From Thiobacillus denitrificans (GTDB taxonomy: Bacteria; Pseudomonadota; Gammaproteobacteria; Burkholderiales; Thiobacillaceae), in assembly GCA_020725005.1 (NCBI GenBank), contig DYFW01000004.1, positions 1 through 52,143 on the forward strand: DNA of 52,143 nt. The letters run 5' to 3'. Positions 1 to 7,393 of the stretch are shown here, in pieces. Every line of letters begins with the position of its first letter. Position 1 is the first letter of the stretch. Under the pieces are notes generated by a model. That model had not been told where the DNA came from, did not search any database, and was given only the letters and a program-made list of their open reading frames with translations. Both the position numbers and the translations under genes were made by a program.

Positions 1-84
1 CACCCGCCCCCTTCCAACCCCGGGCGCTTTTGCACACAAGTCAGCACACTACCGCTGACCGCTTGTCGCCCTGGTAAAAGCTCC

Positions 85-276
85 ATGAAATCAGGATTTT
101 TTGCCTTCGGACCGCAGTTGGGGGTGAGCGCGCTACGCACCCGATGGCACGCCTGCTCGGGCGGCTTGCCTTTGTCGCGCCTCCTTGCAGGCGCCGGCCT
201 GCGGCGTCGTTGCTTCGCGGCAGTCACCCGATCAGGCGCACCCTCGGGCGCGTCCAACTACGGTTTCCAGGATAAT
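85..276 (-). repeat. Dispersed repeat, copy A (degenerate)
   Basis: Read on the minus strand, this begins ATTATCC, GGAAACC, GTAGTTGGACGCGCCCGA and closely matches the repeat at 18643-18954. Shared blocks are the AACCG(C/T)AGTTGGACGCGCCCGA end, a CTGCCGCGAAGC block, a GTGCCA-CGGGTG(C/T)GTAGCG block and a GAAGGCAAA(A/G)AATCC block. Copy A lacks the internal segment and the far inverted-repeat end found in copy B, so it looks truncated. Both copies keep a reading frame starting M-[KN]-[ST]-G-F-F-A-F and ending A-P-S-G-A-S-N-[YC]-G-F. That frame may only be a by-product of repeat conservation. Confidence 0.75.
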
Positions 277-348
277 TCTGATCAGGTTTCTTGGAATGGC
301 TTCCAAGTGATTGTGTGGAATGACGATTTATGGGTTGCCCACAGATTC

Positions 349-532
349 TGTGGATAATTTTGTGGGTTACTGGGCGGGAAAAGCCCCCAAAGCCCGTCAC
401 AGCGTCGTCACGCGCTGCCGACCAAAAAGCATGCAATGTGTAAATACATTATTTATCAACGATTTATAAACACAGCCCTGGTGTCAAGTGATCGGCACCA
501 AAAAAGTTTCCCTGCGCCGAAATTGTGCATAA
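349..532. promoter_or_regulatory. Two consensus DnaA boxes in AT-rich DNA
   Basis: TGTGGATAA at 349-357 and TGTGCATAA at 524-532 both match the DnaA box consensus (TTATNCACA on the minus strand). The first overlaps a 15-base near-perfect palindrome at 339-353 (CCACAGA-T-TCTGTGG). Between them, about 430-475 is clearly AT-rich. No dnaA, dnaN or other origin gene is in the window, so a DnaA-regulated promoter or a titration site is as likely as an origin. Confidence 0.4.
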
Positions 533-556
533 GTCAATGCTTCTATGCTTGGACCG

Positions 557-594
557 ACGCCGCCCGCGCCCTGGAAAGGCGCATCAGGCGGCGT
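557..594 (-). terminator. Stem-loop downstream of the Tim44-domain gene
   Basis: ACGCCGCC at 557-564 pairs with GGCGGCGT at 587-594, with an inner GCGCC/GGCGC stem. It starts 13 bases past the stop codon of the minus-strand gene at 607. There is no U-run after it on the minus strand, so it may be an RNA-stabilising hairpin or a factor-dependent end and not a classical intrinsic terminator. Confidence 0.4.
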
Positions 595-606
595 GAAATC
601 GTGGCA

Positions 607-1428
607 TCAGGCCTGCTGGATGCCGGCGATGGTCCAGCCGCCGGGACCGGAAGCCGGTTTGACGAGGTGCCAGACCTCGTCGAAGGGCTGGGCGCTTGCG
701 TCGCCGGCCTCGCGCACGAGACCCGTGAAGCGCACGCTGACGACATGGCGGTCGGCTTCGTCGAGCGCCTCCAGCACCTCGGCGTCGACCTGCACCACGT
801 CGGTGGACTGCGCGCCGGCACGTTCGGCGACCTGCATCGACAGCTCGGCGAACACTTCCGGCGAAGTGAAGGCGCGCAGGTCGTCGAGATTGCCGGCGTC
901 GAACGCCGCCTGCAGGCGGATGAAGTTGACCTTGGCCTCGCGCGCGAAGGCGGCGGCGTCGAAGCCGGGCGGGAAGCTGCGCGCCGCGTGGCCGGCGGTG
1001 GGCGCAGCGGGCAGAGGATCGAAGGCGGCGGTGGCGGCGCGCGGCATGCCGGCGTATTGCATGGCCGGCTGCGGCGCGTTGCGGCGCATGAAGAAGCGGA
1101 ACAGCAGGAAGGCGGCCAGCGCCAGCAGCGCGAGCATCAGGAAACTCGCCATTTCCTCGCCGAGGCCGAGATGCGAGGCAAGGGCGGCCAGGCCCAGGCC
1201 GGCCGCGAGGCCAGCGATCGGCCCCATCCAGCTGCGCTTTTGCGGCGCGGCCTGCGCCGGCGCGGCGGACTGCTGGCGCTGCGGCGCGGGGGCGGCGTCC
1301 TGCTTGGCCGGCGCGCTGCGCTGCATGCCGAAGGACTTGCCGCCGCCCATGCGCTTGGCGTCGGCCTCCGGCGCGAGCAAACCGAAAGACAGCATGGCGG
1401 CGAACAGGCTGATCAGGAAATGTTTCAT
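607..1428 (-). CDS. Tim44-like domain membrane protein
   Basis: This encodes 273 residues. The start is the ATG at 1428, preceded by AGAGGAG on the minus strand. The same frame runs further upstream into hemE, but that part is antisense noise. The N terminus is a typical signal peptide (MKHFLISLFAAML, cleavage near ADA), followed by a Gly/Ala/Gln-rich stretch, one or two hydrophobic segments at about residues 68-112 and a C-terminal region ending QPFDEVWHLVKP and GGWTIAGIQ. That C-terminal pattern is characteristic of bacterial Tim44-like domain (PF04280) proteins of unknown function. It lies 62 bases after hemE on the same strand and is probably cotranscribed with it. A role in envelope protein handling would be inference only. 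Confidence 0.8.
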   Translation of the reverse strand: MKHFLISLFAAMLSFGLLAPEADAKRMGGGKSFGMQRSAPAKQDAAPAPQRQQSAAPAQAAPQKRSWMGPIAGLAAGLGLAALASHLGLGEEMASFLMLALLALAAFLLFRFFMRRNAPQPAMQYAGMPRAATAAFDPLPAAPTAGHAARSFPPGFDAAAFAREAKVNFIRLQAAFDAGNLDDLRAFTSPEVFAELSMQVAERAGAQSTDVVQVDAEVLEALDEADRHVVSVRFTGLVREAGDASAQPFDEVWHLVKPASGPGGWTIAGIQQA

Positions 1429-1490
1429 GGGGACTCCTCTGGGATTGTCGGGGCAGTGCGTTGGTGGGGACGGGAAGGAAAAAGTTCGTC

Positions 1491-2558
1491 TCAGCCGAGA
1501 CGGATGGCGCGGCTCGTGGCGTGCACCGCCTCGACCAGCACGGCGACGTTGTCGGGATCGGTGAACTGCGAAATGCCATGACCGAGGTTGAACACGTGGC
1601 CGGGGTGGTTGCCGTAGGCCTCGAGGATGCGCCGCGCTTCGGCGCGGATGCGCTCGGGCGTGCCGTGCAGCGCGCAGGGGTCGAGGTTGCCCTGCAACGC
1701 GACGCGGTTGCCGACGCGCCGGCGCGCCTCGCCGATGTCGAGCGTCCAGTCGAGCCCGACCGCGTCGGCGCCGATGCCGGCCATCGCCTCCAGCCAGTTG
1801 CCGCCGCCCTTGGTGAAAATGATGCTCGGCACGCGCCGGCCTTCGCGTTCCCGGATCAGGCCGGCGACGATGCGCTGCATGTAGTCGAGCGAAAATTCCT
1901 GATAGGCGTGCGGGCTGAGGCTGCCGCCCCAGGAGTCGAAAATCATCACCGCCTGGGCGCCCGCCTCGATCTGCGCGTTGAGATAGTCGGTGACCGCCTG
2001 CGTGTTCACCTCGAGGACGCGGTGCAGCAGGTCCGGCCGGCGATACAGCATGGTCTTGATGTGGCGATAGTCGTCCGAGCTGCCGCCCTCGACCATGTAG
2101 CACGCGAGCGTGTAGGGGCTGCCGGAAAAGCCGATCAGCGGCACCGAATCGTCGAGCGCGCGGCGGATCGAGCGCACCGCGTCCATCACGTAGCCCAGCT
2201 TGTCGTTGGGGTCCGGGGCGGAAAGATCGCGGATTTCCCATTCGTGGCGCAGCGGGCGCTCGAAGCGCGGCCCCTCGCCGGCGGCGAAATACAGGCCCAG
2301 CCCCATCGCGTCCGGCACGGTGAGAATGTCGGAGAACAGGATCGCGGCGTCGAGCGGATAACGCGCCAACGGCTGCAGCGTCACCTCGGTCGCGAGGTCG
2401 GGCGTCTTGCACAGGGTGAGGAAATCGCCGGCGCGCGCCCGGGTGGCGTTGTACTCCGGCAGATAGCGGCCGGCCTGGCGCATCAGCCACAACGGCGTGT
2501 AGGCGGTAGGCTCGCGCAGCAGGGCGCGCAGGAAGGTATCGTTCTTGAGAGCGGACAT
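1491..2558 (-). CDS. hemE: Uroporphyrinogen decarboxylase
   Basis: HemE converts uroporphyrinogen III to coproporphyrinogen III in cytoplasmic haem synthesis. The 355-residue product matches the usual length (E. coli 354). Family signatures are clear: [27 protein letters not shown] near the N terminus, [36 protein letters not shown] and [15 protein letters not shown] near the C terminus. I chose the ATG at 2558, because the frame upstream opens with only a TTG at 2570 and the ATG gives the standard MSALKND start. The 92-base gap to the upstream minus-strand gene may hold its promoter, but I see no strong one. Confidence 0.97.
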   Translation of the reverse strand: MSALKNDTFLRALLREPTAYTPLWLMRQAGRYLPEYNATRARAGDFLTLCKTPDLATEVTLQPLARYPLDAAILFSDILTVPDAMGLGLYFAAGEGPRFERPLRHEWEIRDLSAPDPNDKLGYVMDAVRSIRRALDDSVPLIGFSGSPYTLACYMVEGGSSDDYRHIKTMLYRRPDLLHRVLEVNTQAVTDYLNAQIEAGAQAVMIFDSWGGSLSPHAYQEFSLDYMQRIVAGLIREREGRRVPSIIFTKGGGNWLEAMAGIGADAVGLDWTLDIGEARRRVGNRVALQGNLDPCALHGTPERIRAEARRILEAYGNHPGHVFNLGHGISQFTDPDNVAVLVEAVHATSRAIRLG

Positions 2559-2650
2559 GGAGGCAGCCAAAGCGAGGGCCGGGGCGCAAAGCCGCTAGTT
2601 TAGCAGGCTTGGCGCGCCGGCCCCGTGGCACGCTTGGAGCAGGCGGCGGG

Positions 2651-3196
2651 TCAGGGCTTGTGGAAACGCCACTCCCCGCGGCCGGACGGGCACGCGAGCA
2701 CATCCTTCGGTTTGCGGCCATCGACCCTCAGCGTCGCGTAGCGGCAGCCGTCGCGCGCCTCGCCGCGCGGGGTGAAGTGGTAACGGTGGCCGCCGCTTTC
2801 CCACACCACCGGCACGCCGGTGCGGCCGAGTTCGAGTGCATGCCCCATGCAGGCGCGGTCGCGCTCGTCCATGCTGTCGCCGATGGCGTGCCCGATCACC
2901 GCGCCGAGCACGCCGCCGACGACCATGCCGACCACGCGATCCTCGCGGCCGGCGACCTGGCCGCCGATCACCGCACCGCTCACGCCGCCGATGACCGCGC
3001 CGATCTCGTCGCGGTTGCAGCGGCCGGCGGAAATGCCGAAATCGTGCACGTAGACGACGCCGCTTCTGCCCTTGTGGGGCTTCTTCTTGTGCTTGTCCTT
3101 GTAATAGCCGTGCGCGGGCGCGTGGTCGGGCGGGTCGGCGAGGGCCGGGCCGGCGCCGACCAGCGCGGCCAACGTCAGGGCGAGAACGCGTTTCAT
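2651..3196 (-). CDS. Exported glycine-zipper 2TM-domain protein
   Basis: This encodes 181 residues starting at the ATG at 3196, behind GGAGACCCCC. It has a clear signal peptide (MKRVLALTLAALVGAGPALA). A basic His/Lys-rich stretch follows (KDKHKKKPHKGRSG), then a glycine zipper with repeated GAVIGG and GMVVGGVLGAVIG blocks around residues 65-105, as in Rickettsia 17-kDa antigen/SlyB-like glycine-zipper proteins. The C terminus has two cysteines (DGCRYATLRVDG and LACPSG) that could form a disulfide. There is no lipobox, so it is likely periplasmic or loosely outer-membrane associated. The precise role is unknown. Confidence 0.8.
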   Translation of the reverse strand: MKRVLALTLAALVGAGPALADPPDHAPAHGYYKDKHKKKPHKGRSGVVYVHDFGISAGRCNRDEIGAVIGGVSGAVIGGQVAGREDRVVGMVVGGVLGAVIGHAIGDSMDERDRACMGHALELGRTGVPVVWESGGHRYHFTPRGEARDGCRYATLRVDGRKPKDVLACPSGRGEWRFHKP

Positions 3197-3254
3197 GGGG
3201 GTCTCCTGGGGTGTCGTGAGGGGTGGGGGCCCGGCGGGCGATCGCAGGCCCGGC

Positions 3255-3536
3255 TCAGCTGCGGGCCGGCGCGGCGGCATCGACGCCGCGATGGGCCTTG
3301 CGGGGCCGAGCCGGCAATGCGGCATCGTCCAGGGCACGAATCGCCGGGGCGTCGCTGGAGAGCGCACCGGATTGCACGGACGCGGCCGCGTCCGTGCCTG
3401 ACCCGGCAAAGACGTCCAGATGGCGGTACGCCCGCACATGGGCACAGTCGCTGTGTCCCCAGGCGGCGTGCGCATTGCCGGCGGCGAAGGCGAGTGCCCA
3501 CACACCCAGGGCGGTCGGTATCCAGCGTGGCGTCAT
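3255..3536 (-). CDS. Small exported protein of unknown function
   Basis: This encodes 93 residues from the ATG at 3536, behind a strong AAGGAGA site. The first 23 or so residues are a signal peptide (TPRWIPTALGVWALAFAAG, cleavage near AHA). The mature part is short, Ala/Asp-rich, with one cysteine (HSDCAHVRAYRHLDVFAG), and matches no family I recognise. It lies 58 bases upstream of the glycine-zipper gene on the same strand, and both have strong SD sites, so they may be a two-gene envelope operon. The good SD and signal peptide are the main evidence that it is real. Confidence 0.6.
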   Translation of the reverse strand: MTPRWIPTALGVWALAFAAGNAHAAWGHSDCAHVRAYRHLDVFAGSGTDAAASVQSGALSSDAPAIRALDDAALPARPRKAHRGVDAAAPARS

Positions 3537-3633
3537 GTGCGTCTCCTTTCGGTGGTGGCTCAAGGCGGCCCGGGCGGTAGACAGCCTAGGCCGTCAATGT
3601 AAACGTTTTGTGGTCGGGGCGTTACAGAGTGTT

Positions 3634-3655
3634 ACCGGGGAACCCCGGTTTTTTT
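3634..3655 (+). terminator. Terminator-like hairpin with T-run in a divergent region
   Basis: ACCGGGGAACCCCGGT at 3634-3649 is palindromic and followed by a run of seven T. It looks like an intrinsic terminator on the plus strand, yet no plus-strand gene precedes it between 3537 and 3633. It may end a short unannotated RNA or be coincidental, since the palindrome allows only a small loop. Confidence 0.4.
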
Positions 3656-3752
3656 GCGGCTGGCCTCAAGATCGGGCCGGCTGGCGCCGTTAAGGCGCGT
3701 CAGAATACAATTATGTAATAAATTTCCAACCCTCAACCGAAGGATCTCCCCG

Positions 3753-4901
3753 ATGCGTCGAACCAGAATCGCGGCCACGCTGGCCGCCATGGGCCTTGTC
3801 ATGCCCGGTCTTTCCCATGCTACCAACGGCATGCTGATGGAGGCTTACGGCCCCGTTGCCGCCGGCCTGGGCGGTGCCGCCCTGGCCTACGACAACGGCG
3901 GCGCCGCGATGGCCAACAACCCCGCGACGCTCGCGCTGATGGCGCCCGGCAGCCGTATCGACCTCATGCTCGGCCACGTCGGCCCGGACGTGTCGGCGAC
4001 CGGGATGGGGACGTCCCGCGCAGATTCGTTCTATATGCCGGCCTTCGGCTACGCCCGCAAGCAGGGCGACTGGACTTACGGCGTCGGCATTTACGGCCAG
4101 GGCGGCATGGGTACCGAATACGCCAGCGGCGACATGGCGCAGGTCGGCGTCGGCCGGCTCATCTTCCCCCTCGCCTGGAACCTGAATGAACGTTTTGCCG
4201 TCGGCGGCAGCGTCGACGTCGTGTGGGCGGGCATGGACCTGGTGGCCGACATCAGCGGCAGCCCGGCTTCCAAGGAAATCGACTTCAAGGATGGCAGCGA
4301 CTTCACCGGCGCGGCCAAGGGCTACAGCCTCGCCGCCAAGCTCGGCTTCACGTACAAGCTCGACGATACCTTCACGGTCGGCGGCGTCTACCAGAGCGCC
4401 GGCAACCTGCCCAAGCTCAAGGGTGACGGCTACACGGTCGAAGGCTTCGACATGCCGGCGGTCGTCGGTCTGGGTTTCGCCTGGCAGGCGAACGACCGCT
4501 TGATGGTCGCGGCCGACGTCAAGTCGCTGCTGTGGGGCGACTCGATGAATACGGTGACGATCCGCGGTCCCGGCGGGCTGGTCGTGCCCTTCCAGCAGGA
4601 CTGGGATAACCAGACCGTCCTCTCGCTCGGCCTCGCCTACAAGTTCAGCGACGCCTTCACCGGCCGCGTCGGCTACAACCACGGCAAGAACCCGATCCCC
4701 GACGCGTACGTCAATGTCCTGTGGCCGGCGATCGCCGAGGACCACTACACGGCCGGTTTCGGCTACGCGTTGAGCCGCGGCACCGAGATCAATTTCGGGC
4801 TGAGTCATGTGCCCGAGACGACGGTCACCGGCGGCATGGGCCCCTCGACCATCAAGCATGGCCAGCTCAACTGGCAGTTGATGTATAGCCACCGCTTCTG
4901 A
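3753..4901 (+). CDS. OmpP1/FadL-type outer-membrane transport protein
   Basis: This encodes 382 residues. The start is the ATG at 3753 behind GAAGGAT; the frame upstream of it is unsupported. A signal peptide (MRRTRIAATLAAMGLVMPGLSHA) is followed by the N-terminal plug-like segment typical of FadL-family channels, with TNGMLMEAYGP, GLGGAALAYDNGGAA and the family-typical NNPATLALM motif near residue 50. The rest is alternating beta-strand sequence ending in an aromatic residue (LMYSHRF), as expected of an outer-membrane barrel. The family moves hydrophobic compounds across the outer membrane; the substrate cannot be told from sequence. A TACAAT -10-like element lies just upstream. It converges with the 4919-5257 gene. 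Confidence 0.88.
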   Translation: MRRTRIAATLAAMGLVMPGLSHATNGMLMEAYGPVAAGLGGAALAYDNGGAAMANNPATLALMAPGSRIDLMLGHVGPDVSATGMGTSRADSFYMPAFGYARKQGDWTYGVGIYGQGGMGTEYASGDMAQVGVGRLIFPLAWNLNERFAVGGSVDVVWAGMDLVADISGSPASKEIDFKDGSDFTGAAKGYSLAAKLGFTYKLDDTFTVGGVYQSAGNLPKLKGDGYTVEGFDMPAVVGLGFAWQANDRLMVAADVKSLLWGDSMNTVTIRGPGGLVVPFQQDWDNQTVLSLGLAYKFSDAFTGRVGYNHGKNPIPDAYVNVLWPAIAEDHYTAGFGYALSRGTEINFGLSHVPETTVTGGMGPSTIKHGQLNWQLMYSHRF

Positions 4902-4918
4902 TCGCGCGCCGCGCCGGC

Positions 4919-5257
4919 TCACGGCTTCGGCGCGGATTCCTCGCCCGGCGTGCCGGCAGGCCGCGGCGCCTCGGCCGGCGCTTCGGGTACGGCGGGCCCG
5001 GCGTCCGGGGGCGGCTCGCTCCCCCCGGGCGGTGTCGCCGTGGCGCCGGTCTCCTCGGGCGGGGTCGGCGGGGTCTCCGGGCGGTCGCAGCCGTTCAGGA
5101 TCAGCAGGCTGGCGAGCAAGGCGAGAATGCCGCTCGAGGCCTGCCAGGCGTGGTGGCGTCGTTTGCCGGCGGTCAGCCGTAGCGGGATCGCGGTGAGCGC
5201 GCCGCTCCATTCGACATGGGTCATGTATTCGTCCGGGCGGGTGGGGTGCTTGGTCAT
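4919..5257 (-). CDS. Hypothetical single-span protein with Pro-rich tail
   Basis: This encodes 112 residues with one hydrophobic segment (GILALLASLLILNG, about residues 42-56), then a cysteine and an acidic Pro/Glu/Ala-rich tail (RPETPPTPPEETGA). The LNGC sequence resembles a lipobox but lies 55 residues in, too far for a normal lipoprotein signal. It is 58 bases downstream of the EF-hand/BON gene on the same strand, so both may be transcribed from the sigma-54 promoter at 5849-5864. GAGG lies ahead of the ATG at 5257. I recognise no family. Confidence 0.5.
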   Translation of the reverse strand: MTKHPTRPDEYMTHVEWSGALTAIPLRLTAGKRRHHAWQASSGILALLASLLILNGCDRPETPPTPPEETGATATPPGGSEPPPDAGPAVPEAPAEAPRPAGTPGEESAPKP

Positions 5258-5315
5258 TGCTTGGCGCCTCGATATCGGGTCAGCCGGTCACGACGGCCGT
5301 GGCCGGCAAGGGGTC

Positions 5316-5795
5316 TCAACGCTTGATCTGCAGGTCGTTTTTTACGTCCTTCACGCCTTCGACGCTGCGTGCGATGCGTTCGGCCTGCGTGATCTGGCCC
5401 GGGCTGCTGACCCAGCCCGAGAGCTGGACCGTGCCTTGATGGGTCGCCACCTTCACGTCGAGGCCCTTCACGCCTTCGTCCTTGACCAGCAAGGCTTTCA
5501 CCTTGGCGGTGATCCAGGCGTCGTCGACGTACTTGCCGGTCTTGAGGCGGTCGTTGTTGGCGACCGCCTTGGCGTATTCGTCGCTGCTGAGCTGTTTGTC
5601 GCCGTCGGCGTCGCCTTCGAGGAAGGCCTGCTCGACGCCGCCCACGGCCAGGAATTCCTGCAGGCTCACGGCGCCGTCGCCGTTGCGGTCGGCGGTCTTG
5701 AAGTTGGGCATGACCGGATTGGCCGCGGCAACGCCCGCGGCGCCGAGGACGCCGCTCAGAACGAGGGCCGGAAAGGCATGATTGAGGTTCTTCAT
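5316..5795 (-). CDS. Periplasmic EF-hand plus BON domain protein
   Basis: This encodes 159 residues from the ATG at 5795, behind AAGGAG. A signal peptide (cleavage near residue 25, VAAA) is followed by two canonical 12-residue EF-hand loops, D36-E47 (DRNGDGAVSLQE) and D62-E73 (DADGDKQLSSDE), with all calcium-ligand positions filled. A BON domain spans about 88-158 (AWITAKVKALLV, VATHQGTVQLSGWV, GVKDVKNDL). BON domains bind phospholipid in OsmY/DolP-type periplasmic proteins. A calcium-sensing envelope protein is inferred. It sits directly downstream of the GlrR-type activator gene and has a near-consensus sigma-54 promoter with an upstream palindrome. Confidence 0.85.
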   Translation of the reverse strand: MKNLNHAFPALVLSGVLGAAGVAAANPVMPNFKTADRNGDGAVSLQEFLAVGGVEQAFLEGDADGDKQLSSDEYAKAVANNDRLKTGKYVDDAWITAKVKALLVKDEGVKGLDVKVATHQGTVQLSGWVSSPGQITQAERIARSVEGVKDVKNDLQIKR

Positions 5796-5848
5796 CGCTA
5801 ATCTCCTTGAATGGGTCGGAAGAATGCCTAAGCACTCATGCCGATTAG

Positions 5849-5864
5849 AGCGATGACCGTGCCA
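5849..5864 (-). promoter_or_regulatory. Sigma-54 promoter of the EF-hand/BON gene
   Basis: On the minus strand the sequence is TGGCACG-GTCA-TCGCT, against the consensus TGGCACG-N4-TTGC[AT], with one mismatch. The invariant GG and GC have the correct 10-base spacing. It ends 54 bases before the ATG at 5795, leaving room for a short leader with the AAGGAG site. Confidence 0.75.
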
Positions 5865-5946
5865 GCCTGATTTAATGTATTTATTACAATGAATTAGGTG
5901 TTCAGGATCGGAAGGCGCCCGTGCAGCGCGACGTTAAAAGCCGGAA

Positions 5947-5968
5947 TCCGTCGCCTGAAAGCGACGGA
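5947..5968. promoter_or_regulatory. Putative GlrR-type upstream activating site (BON gene)
   Basis: This is a perfect 8-base inverted repeat, TCCGTCGC-CTGAAA-GCGACGGA. Written as half-sites it is CGTC-N10-GACG, near the enterobacterial GlrR site TGTC-N10-GACA. Its centre is about 93 bases upstream of the -24 element. AT-rich DNA lies between. It could also be a weak terminator for the activator gene ending at 6038, but no T-run follows. Confidence 0.5.
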
Positions 5969-6037
5969 ATGCATGTAGATTGCCTAATTATTTGATTTTG
6001 AAGTCATCGCCAGTCGGCAATCGGAGACAACGGCGTT

Positions 6038-7393
6038 TCAACCGGCGTCGTCACGGTCCTTGAACAGCGCGGGGCTGAGGCCGTGGCGCTGCAGCAGGCG
6101 GTAGACCTCGGTGCGGTTGCGGCCGGCCAGCCGCGCGACCTCGCTGACATGGCCGCGGGTGAGCTTGAGCAGGTTGACGAGGTAATCGCGTTCGAAGGCG
6201 GCGCGCGCCTCGGCGAGCGGCTGGATTTCAGCCGGCTTGTCGCGCAGCGCGCGCGCCACCAGGCTGGCCGGGATCGTGGGGGTGGTGCACAGCGCGACGC
6301 ATTGCTCGAGCGCGTTGGCGAGCTGCCGGATGTTGCCGGGCCAGTCGGCGGCGGCCAGCATGTCGAGCGCGTCGGGCGCGAAGCCGCGGATGCGGCGGTG
6401 GTATTTCTCGGTGAGCGCGGCGAGGAAGTGCTGCGCGAGTAGCGGAATGTCTTCGCGTCGCTCGCGCAGCGGCGGCAGTCGCAGGTTGACGACGTTGAGG
6501 CGGTAATAGAGGTCCTCGCGGAAGCCGCCGCTGGCAACCGCCTCTTCCAGGTCGCAGTGGGTCGCCGACAGGATGCGCACGTCGACCGCGCGCATCTCGG
6601 TCGCGCCGACCGGACGCACTTCGCCTTCCTGCAGCACGCGTAGCAGCTTCACCTGCAAGGGCAGCGGCATGTCGCCGATCTCGTCGAGGAAGACCGTGCC
6701 GCCGTCGGCGCTCAAGAACAGGCCGGGATGGTCGCGCGTGGCGCCGGTGAAGGCACCTTTCACATGGCCGAAGAGTTCCGATTCGAGCAATTCGGCGGGA
6801 ATCGCGCCGCAGTTGATCGCGACGAAGGGCTTGCCGCGGCGCGGACTCGCATGGTGGATCGCGCGCGCGAGCAATTCCTTGCCGGTGCCCGATTCGCCCT
6901 GGATGAGGAGCGACGCCCCGCTTTGCGCGGCGAGCTTCGCCTCGGCGAGCAGCGTTTCCATCGCCGGGCTCGCAGTGACGATTTCGCTGCGCCAGCTGCT
7001 GTCGCCGTCGTCGGACGCGCCGCTGCCGGCGAGCCGGGTGGCGCGTTTCAGGAGATCGACCAGCGTCGCGGCGTCGTAGGGCTTGGTGAGGTAGCCGAAC
7101 AGGCCCTGCTGCGTTGCCGCGACGGCGTCGGGGATGGTGCCGTGCGCGGTCAGCACGATCACCGGCAGCGCCGGGTCGCGCGCGCGGATCGCATTGAACA
7201 GCGCCATGCCGTCCATGCCGTCCATCTGCATGTCGGTCAGCACGGCGTCCGGGCGCGCCACGGCCAGTCGCGCCAGCGCGGCCTCGCCGCTGCCGACCGC
7301 GTCGACGCGGAAGCCGTTGGCTTCCAGCCGCAGCGTGATCAGTTCGCGCAGCGCGGCGTCGTCGTCGACGACCAGGATGGCGGGCTGCTTCAT
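6038..7393 (-). CDS. glrR: Sigma-54 response regulator, GlrR/QseF type
   Basis: This encodes 451 residues. The receiver domain spans about 1-120, with acidic pocket DDD near residue 10, phospho-acceptor D54 (VLTDMQMDGMDG) and conserved Lys in LTKPYD. The AAA+ domain spans about 140-370, with Walker A GESGTGKE, an intact GAFTGA sigma-54 contact loop and Walker B FLDEIGDMPL. The C-terminal helix-turn-helix is in GHVSEVARLAGRNRTEVYRLL. The start is ATG 7393, overlapping the lipoprotein stop by 4 bases; the frame continues upstream without support. The family phosphorelays with GlrK/QseE to activate sigma-54 promoters. Two such promoters with GlrR-like sites are in this window. Assignment to GlrR and not another NtrC-type activator rests mainly on the kinase-lipoprotein-regulator gene order. 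Confidence 0.9.
   Translation of the reverse strand: MKQPAILVVDDDAALRELITLRLEANGFRVDAVGSGEAALARLAVARPDAVLTDMQMDGMDGMALFNAIRARDPALPVIVLTAHGTIPDAVAATQQGLFGYLTKPYDAATLVDLLKRATRLAGSGASDDGDSSWRSEIVTASPAMETLLAEAKLAAQSGASLLIQGESGTGKELLARAIHHASPRRGKPFVAINCGAIPAELLESELFGHVKGAFTGATRDHPGLFLSADGGTVFLDEIGDMPLPLQVKLLRVLQEGEVRPVGATEMRAVDVRILSATHCDLEEAVASGGFREDLYYRLNVVNLRLPPLRERREDIPLLAQHFLAALTEKYHRRIRGFAPDALDMLAAADWPGNIRQLANALEQCVALCTTPTIPASLVARALRDKPAEIQPLAEARAAFERDYLVNLLKLTRGHVSEVARLAGRNRTEVYRLLQRHGLSPALFKDRDDAG

Larger units (their letters stand above)
1..606. other. Non-coding region before the Tim44-domain gene
   Basis: No convincing gene lies in these 606 bases. Positions 1-84 show nothing recognisable. 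Positions 85-276 are a copy of a dispersed repeat, and 277-556 are AT-richer with two consensus DnaA boxes. An inverted repeat at 557-594 follows the Tim44-domain gene. The open frames here lack a family resemblance and a good ribosome binding site. What lies left of base 1 is unknown. Confidence 0.6.

Noticed and set aside
85-357. Plus-strand 90-codon frame near the left end
   Set aside because: It lies within the dispersed repeat and runs past it, without an SD site or known family. It is treated as part of the repeat.
1-606. Chromosomal origin of replication
   Set aside because: Only two DnaA boxes and no dnaA, dnaN, rpmH or gyrB genes are visible, so the evidence is too thin for a call.
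2626-2641. Plus-strand sigma-54-like TGGCACG-N4-GAGCA
   Set aside because: The -12 half is poor, it points into the antisense strand of the glycine-zipper gene, and no plus-strand gene or palindrome is near.
5947-5968. Hairpin as terminator of the GlrR-type gene
   Set aside because: The stem is good, but no T-run follows on the minus strand. Its spacing to the sigma-54 promoter and likeness to the bactofilin site favour an activator site, although both roles are possible.
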